Source: Bacteroidales bacterium (lineage in GTDB: Bacteria; Bacteroidota; Bacteroidia; Bacteroidales; VadinHA17). From it: a stretch of DNA of 9,928 bases. A model generated the notes under the pieces. That model did no database searches. It was given only the letters and a program-made list of their open reading frames with translations, and was not told the DNA's origin. Position 1 is the first letter of the stretch. Each line of letters starts with the position of its first letter. The translations under genes and the position numbers were made by a program. The stretch covers positions 1 to 9,928 of the forward strand of contig JALOMK010000043.1 in assembly GCA_025455505.1 (NCBI GenBank). The letters are read 5' to 3'. Below are positions 7,098 to 9,928 of this stretch, piece after piece.

Positions 7098-9365
7098 TTA
7101 TTTGATTCTATTTCTATCTTCCTCACCATGGATAAAATCGCGGTAAGATTTTATCATATTGACAGAATACAGGACGAGATTTTTCGTTTCTGCAAGAAGA
7201 TTAAGTATCATAAGGGCGCTGCGTGTCCCTATGAGATCTTCCTTGATAAGTCTTATTTGTTTTTTCTTTGTTTTTGCAATAGAGTCGACAACCTCATTCT
7301 GTATTGAGAGAAGCTTCTCAATATTCCTGAAATCATCCTTGCGGAATATTGCATTAATCTCATCAAAAAAGGATGCGACTGATTCATTAAGTTCATGTAA
7401 ATCCCTTACCTGCTCTTTTCTGAGCGGTGGGTGATGGTTGTCGAGTTGCTCGAAAACAGGATCAGCAATATACTTGAGGCAGTGAGCTATCTCCCTCTGG
7501 TAATCAAGTACCTGTACATAGAAATGTCCGGTTTCAATATATTCTTCCTCGAGTTTCTTCAGGGTTGGATAAAGGTTGTTCTTAAGTTCTTTGGTTCTCT
7601 GGTTAAGCTCGTTTACCTCATCTAGCTTTTTTCTCATTTTCTTCCTGTCTTCTTTAATAAGATTCAGTACAGTTGAGAAATAGAGCTTCGAAGCCGTGCC
7701 TGTAATTTCAGTTACCGACCTGCTGCATTTCTGAAGAATGTTTAACCCGGTTAATGTATCTGCATCGGCAAATTCATCTTTTCCGGACTGTTTTTGAAGG
7801 ATTTTCCGATGCTTGGAATGACTGCGTATTATGAAAAACAGGGCCAGCGCAAGGGCAAGAATAATTGCAATCGTTCCTCCCCAGCTCAGGAACAAGGCAA
7901 CACCCAGAGTTGCTGAAAATGCAATTACAGCAGTGAAAAACCATCCGCCAATTACGGCCACAACCCCTGTTATCCGGTAGACTGCACTTTCACGGCCCCA
8001 GGCCCGGTCAGCGAGAGAAGTGCCCATCGCTACCATGAAAGTTACATAGGTTGTTGAAAGAGGTAGTTTCAGAGATGTTCCCGCAGCTATGAGCATACTG
8101 GCGACAAACATGTTAACCGAGGCCCTCAGGAGGTCAAATGAGGATTTTGTTGCATCTGTAGTCTCGATTGAAGCCTGCTGGGCCTTATAGTCGAACCTTA
8201 TTTCTAGGAAGCGCAGAAACCTGTCGGGTAGCAGTTTCCCGGCCAGCTTCGAAACCATAATTGTTGTACCCACAACTGACCTTGATATCGCAGATGATGA
8301 AAACCTTTCATTGCCTTCACCCTGCCGGGCAAGGTTGATCTCAGTCTGTGAAACTGTTCTTGCCTTTTTAGAAAAAAACAGTGTGAGGACCATAATCATG
8401 CCAGCTGCAAGCAGCATAAAGGTGGGTGTTCTGACGGGAGCATTAAGAACGTCCATCAGCATTGTGTCGGGCGATGCCGAAGGATCTGCTTTGATGTGGA
8501 TGAAAGAATCAAAGCCTGCAAGAGGCACCCCGATGAAATTGACGAGATCATTGCCTGCAAATGCCATGGCAAGGGAAAAGGTTCCAGTAAGGACAATTAT
8601 CTTCAGGATATTGATGTTGAAAAGCGATATCAGCAGTTGCAGAAGTATAGTCAGGCCTGTAAACGAAATAAGCAATAATTCGAAAGTATGGGTATTAAGC
8701 CAGTCTACTGCCCCGGGTGTCATGAATGAAGCTCCCTTGGCACCTTTCACAAGCATGAAGTATATAATTGCAGTAGTGGCGAGGCCTCCCCACAGGGCAC
8801 CGAAGTACTTAAGGTTGCGGGAGTAATTGAAAGTGAACAGTAACCTTGTGAGGAACTGAACTATTGTTCCGAATGAGAATGCCAGGACTACTGAAAGCAG
8901 GATGCCGCTGATAATTGCAAGCGCCTTGCCGGTATTTATATAGCTGCTGAGATCAGAAATTGTGCCTGAAGTATCAATAATTTTTATAAGCGATACAGCC
9001 ACTGATGCACCCAGAAGCTCAAACACTATTGAGACTGTTGTTGAAGTGGGGAAGCCAAAAGTATTAAATGTGTCGAGCAGGATGACATCTGTTATCATCA
9101 CTGCAAGAAATATTATCATGATCTCGGAAAAATAAAACTTCTCAGGGTAAAAGACACCCGACCTGGCTATCTCCATCATCCCGCTCGAGAAAGTGGTACC
9201 TGCGAGAACCCCCAGGGCAGCAATGAAAAGGATAGTCCTTACTTTCGCCACACCCGACCCGACTGCCGAATTGATGAATTTTGCTGCATCATTTGATATT
9301 CCAACTATCAGGTCGGAGACAGCAAGAATGAGCAGAACGACTACGAATATCAGGTAAATATCCAT
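7098..9365 (-). CDS. PiT-family phosphate transporter with fused C-terminal PhoU-like domain
   Basis: This 755-residue protein is about twice the size of the compact permease next door. Residues 1-515 form a PiT-type membrane domain with roughly twelve hydrophobic segments. Divergent PiT motifs are present in both repeats: GISNDAAKF (22-30) with GFPTSTTVS (104-112), and FAGNDLVNFIG (269-279) with LPLSTTYVTF (434-443). The two repeats are separated by a long polar cytosolic stretch (about 332-413). From about 540 to 745 comes a charged, all-helical, coiled-coil-rich region resembling PhoU/DUF47, including HELNESVASFFDEI (657-670). It probably acts as a built-in cytosolic regulator. Phosphate is the expected substrate, but the first motif lacks the classical HDxAN order, so substrate or coupling could differ. 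The gene heads the minus-strand cluster with pit and the DUF47 gene. Its ATG follows an A-rich tract. Similar long PiT proteins are, to my knowledge, common in Bacteroidales. Confidence 0.9.
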   Translation of the reverse strand: MDIYLIFVVVLLILAVSDLIVGISNDAAKFINSAVGSGVAKVRTILFIAALGVLAGTTFSSGMMEIARSGVFYPEKFYFSEIMIIFLAVMITDVILLDTFNTFGFPTSTTVSIVFELLGASVAVSLIKIIDTSGTISDLSSYINTGKALAIISGILLSVVLAFSFGTIVQFLTRLLFTFNYSRNLKYFGALWGGLATTAIIYFMLVKGAKGASFMTPGAVDWLNTHTFELLLISFTGLTILLQLLISLFNINILKIIVLTGTFSLAMAFAGNDLVNFIGVPLAGFDSFIHIKADPSASPDTMLMDVLNAPVRTPTFMLLAAGMIMVLTLFFSKKARTVSQTEINLARQGEGNERFSSSAISRSVVGTTIMVSKLAGKLLPDRFLRFLEIRFDYKAQQASIETTDATKSSFDLLRASVNMFVASMLIAAGTSLKLPLSTTYVTFMVAMGTSLADRAWGRESAVYRITGVVAVIGGWFFTAVIAFSATLGVALFLSWGGTIAIILALALALFFIIRSHSKHRKILQKQSGKDEFADADTLTGLNILQKCSRSVTEITGTASKLYFSTVLNLIKEDRKKMRKKLDEVNELNQRTKELKNNLYPTLKKLEEEYIETGHFYVQVLDYQREIAHCLKYIADPVFEQLDNHHPPLRKEQVRDLHELNESVASFFDEINAIFRKDDFRNIEKLLSIQNEVVDSIAKTKKKQIRLIKEDLIGTRSALMILNLLAETKNLVLYSVNMIKSYRDFIHGEEDRNRIK

Positions 9366-9415
9366 GGCTGTTTATCTTTATACACAAGCAAACCTGAAAA
9401 TAATTCAGCAGAATC

Positions 9416-9423
9416 AATCAGGC
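9416..9423 (-). promoter_or_regulatory. Shared octamer GCCTGATT, copy 3 (upstream of large PiT gene)
   Basis: The minus strand reads GCCTGATT, 50 nt before the ATG of the PiT-PhoU fusion gene, in the same orientation as the copies before pit and the thioredoxin-like gene. No strong -33/-7 promoter could be placed beside it, although a TTTG lies further upstream. The role is inferred from position alone. Confidence 0.25.
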
Positions 9424-9530
9424 GATTTATTATATTATTGGTTGTCAGGTTTTTGTTGCAAAGCATAAGAAACATCTTGCCGGACACAAAAATACAATAT
9501 TCGTGAATAACGAGAACAAGGTGTTGTTAA

Positions 9531-9547
9531 GTTATTGTTACAATAAC
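9531..9547. promoter_or_regulatory. 17-nt palindrome, candidate operator
   Basis: GTTATTGT (9531-9538) and ACAATAAC (9540-9547) are exact inverted repeats around a single T. With a one-base centre this suits a dimeric DNA-binding protein better than an RNA hairpin. A further TTGTTA (9524-9529) and an outer GGTGTT/AACACC pair (9520-9525, 9545-9550) surround it. It lies in the 277-bp divergent region, 95 bp before the pepD ATG and 165 bp from the large PiT start. It does not match the classical Pho, Fur or CRP boxes that I know. Confidence 0.4.
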
Positions 9548-9598
9548 ACCGACTTTCCTATAATTTCATTCGTACTTATGTTCAGGGAGTTTTTTTTC

Positions 9599-9606
9599 TA
9601 TCTTTA
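9599..9606 (+). promoter_or_regulatory. Weak -7-like box upstream of pepD
   Basis: TATCTTTA fits the Bacteroidales -7 pattern TAnnTTTG except for its last base and lies 36 nt before the dipeptidase ATG. About 19 nt upstream only a poor -33 match (TTAT at 9576-9579) is present. This is a plausible but weak promoter for pepD. Confidence 0.2.
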
Positions 9607-9642
9607 TGATCTTGATTATAAGCTAACCAAAATCCTTGAAAT

Positions 9643-9928
9643 ATGAGCCAGATACTAGATCTCAAGCCTGCACAGGTGTGGAAGTTTTTTCATGAAATCA
9701 CGCAGATTCCGCGTCCTTCCAAGAACGAACAGGGAATTATTGAATACATGAAAGAATTCGGGAAGAAACATGGAATTGAAACACTTGTTGATGAGGTAGG
9801 AAACGTAATAATGCGCAAACCCGCAACCTTAGGACTTGAAAACAGGAAAGGTGTGATACTTCAGAGCCATCTTGACATGGTGCCGCAGAAAAACAGCGAC
9901 AAGGTGCATGATTTCACAAAGGATCCCA
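9643..9928 (+). CDS. pepD: Aminoacyl-histidine / non-specific dipeptidase, PepD type (3'-truncated)
   Basis: Only the first 95 codons are in the window, and the frame is open to the edge. The protein starts MSQILDLKPAQVWKFFHEI, then TQIPRPSKNEQGI (20-32), an N-terminus typical of the M20 family PepD metallopeptidases. These cut Xaa-His and other dipeptides in the cytosol using two zinc-type metal ions. The first metal-binding motif is visible as LQSHLDMVPQKN (73-84), with His76 as a ligand and Asp78 as the conserved aspartate of HxD. The strand before it, GNVIMRKPA (53-61), also fits. The full protein should be about 480-490 residues, so the remaining ligands lie beyond the edge. The ATG at 9643 is preceded by an A-rich tract (CTTGAAAT) and no clear Shine-Dalgarno sequence. 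The gene is divergent from the phosphate cluster. Confidence 0.92.
   Translation, partial: MSQILDLKPAQVWKFFHEITQIPRPSKNEQGIIEYMKEFGKKHGIETLVDEVGNVIMRKPATLGLENRKGVILQSHLDMVPQKNSDKVHDFTKDP

Noticed and set aside
8311..8826. 171-codon plus-strand open frame
   Set aside because: It is antisense to the transmembrane part of the large PiT gene; such long antisense frames are common opposite hydrophobic coding sequence.
7092..9365. Possible frameshift or fusion artefact in the 755-codon gene
   Set aside because: One continuous frame carries both PiT repeats and the PhoU-like tail with a normal linker, and long PiT proteins of this kind are known in the phylum.

Overview
The window looks like chromosomal DNA from a member of the Bacteroidota, most likely the order Bacteroidales. 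The evidence is a DUF4831-type lipoprotein, known to me only from this phylum, and the near absence of Shine-Dalgarno sequences. Most start codons are preceded by A/T-rich DNA instead of GGAGG, as is usual in this phylum. Apart from two edge-truncated genes, the genes are intact. I see no mobile element, CRISPR array, rRNA or tRNA.

Left part (1-2888). A 5'-truncated gene for the bifunctional NAD(P)H-hydrate repair enzyme (epimerase plus dehydratase) is followed by a DUF4831 lipoprotein gene. A secreted thioredoxin-like protein (CGWC active site) lies on the minus strand and ends only 7 bp from the lipoprotein stop. Middle part (3058-5178, plus strand). This holds a 12-helix MFS transporter with MFSD1-like features, a small membrane-anchored or exported Cys-rich protein of unknown function, and a single-domain cupin.

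Right part (5279-9365, minus strand). This is a phosphate-transport cluster, read from high to low coordinates. A 755-residue PiT-family permease with a fused C-terminal PhoU-like helical domain comes first. A compact classical PiT permease follows, then a stand-alone DUF47/PhoU-like protein. The last two are 25 bp apart and almost certainly co-transcribed. The locus therefore holds two PiT permeases, one with its PhoU-like partner fused and one with it separate. The window ends in the first 95 codons of a PepD-type (M20) dipeptidase gene on the plus strand, divergent from the cluster.

No wholly new system is evident. The most interesting non-coding signals are an octamer (GCCTGATT) at a similar place upstream of three minus-strand genes, including both PiT genes, and a 17-nt palindrome in the divergent region before pepD. 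No gene-free stretch exceeds 300 bp. The longest, 9366-9642 (277 bp), holds that palindrome, one octamer copy and a weak promoter-like match.
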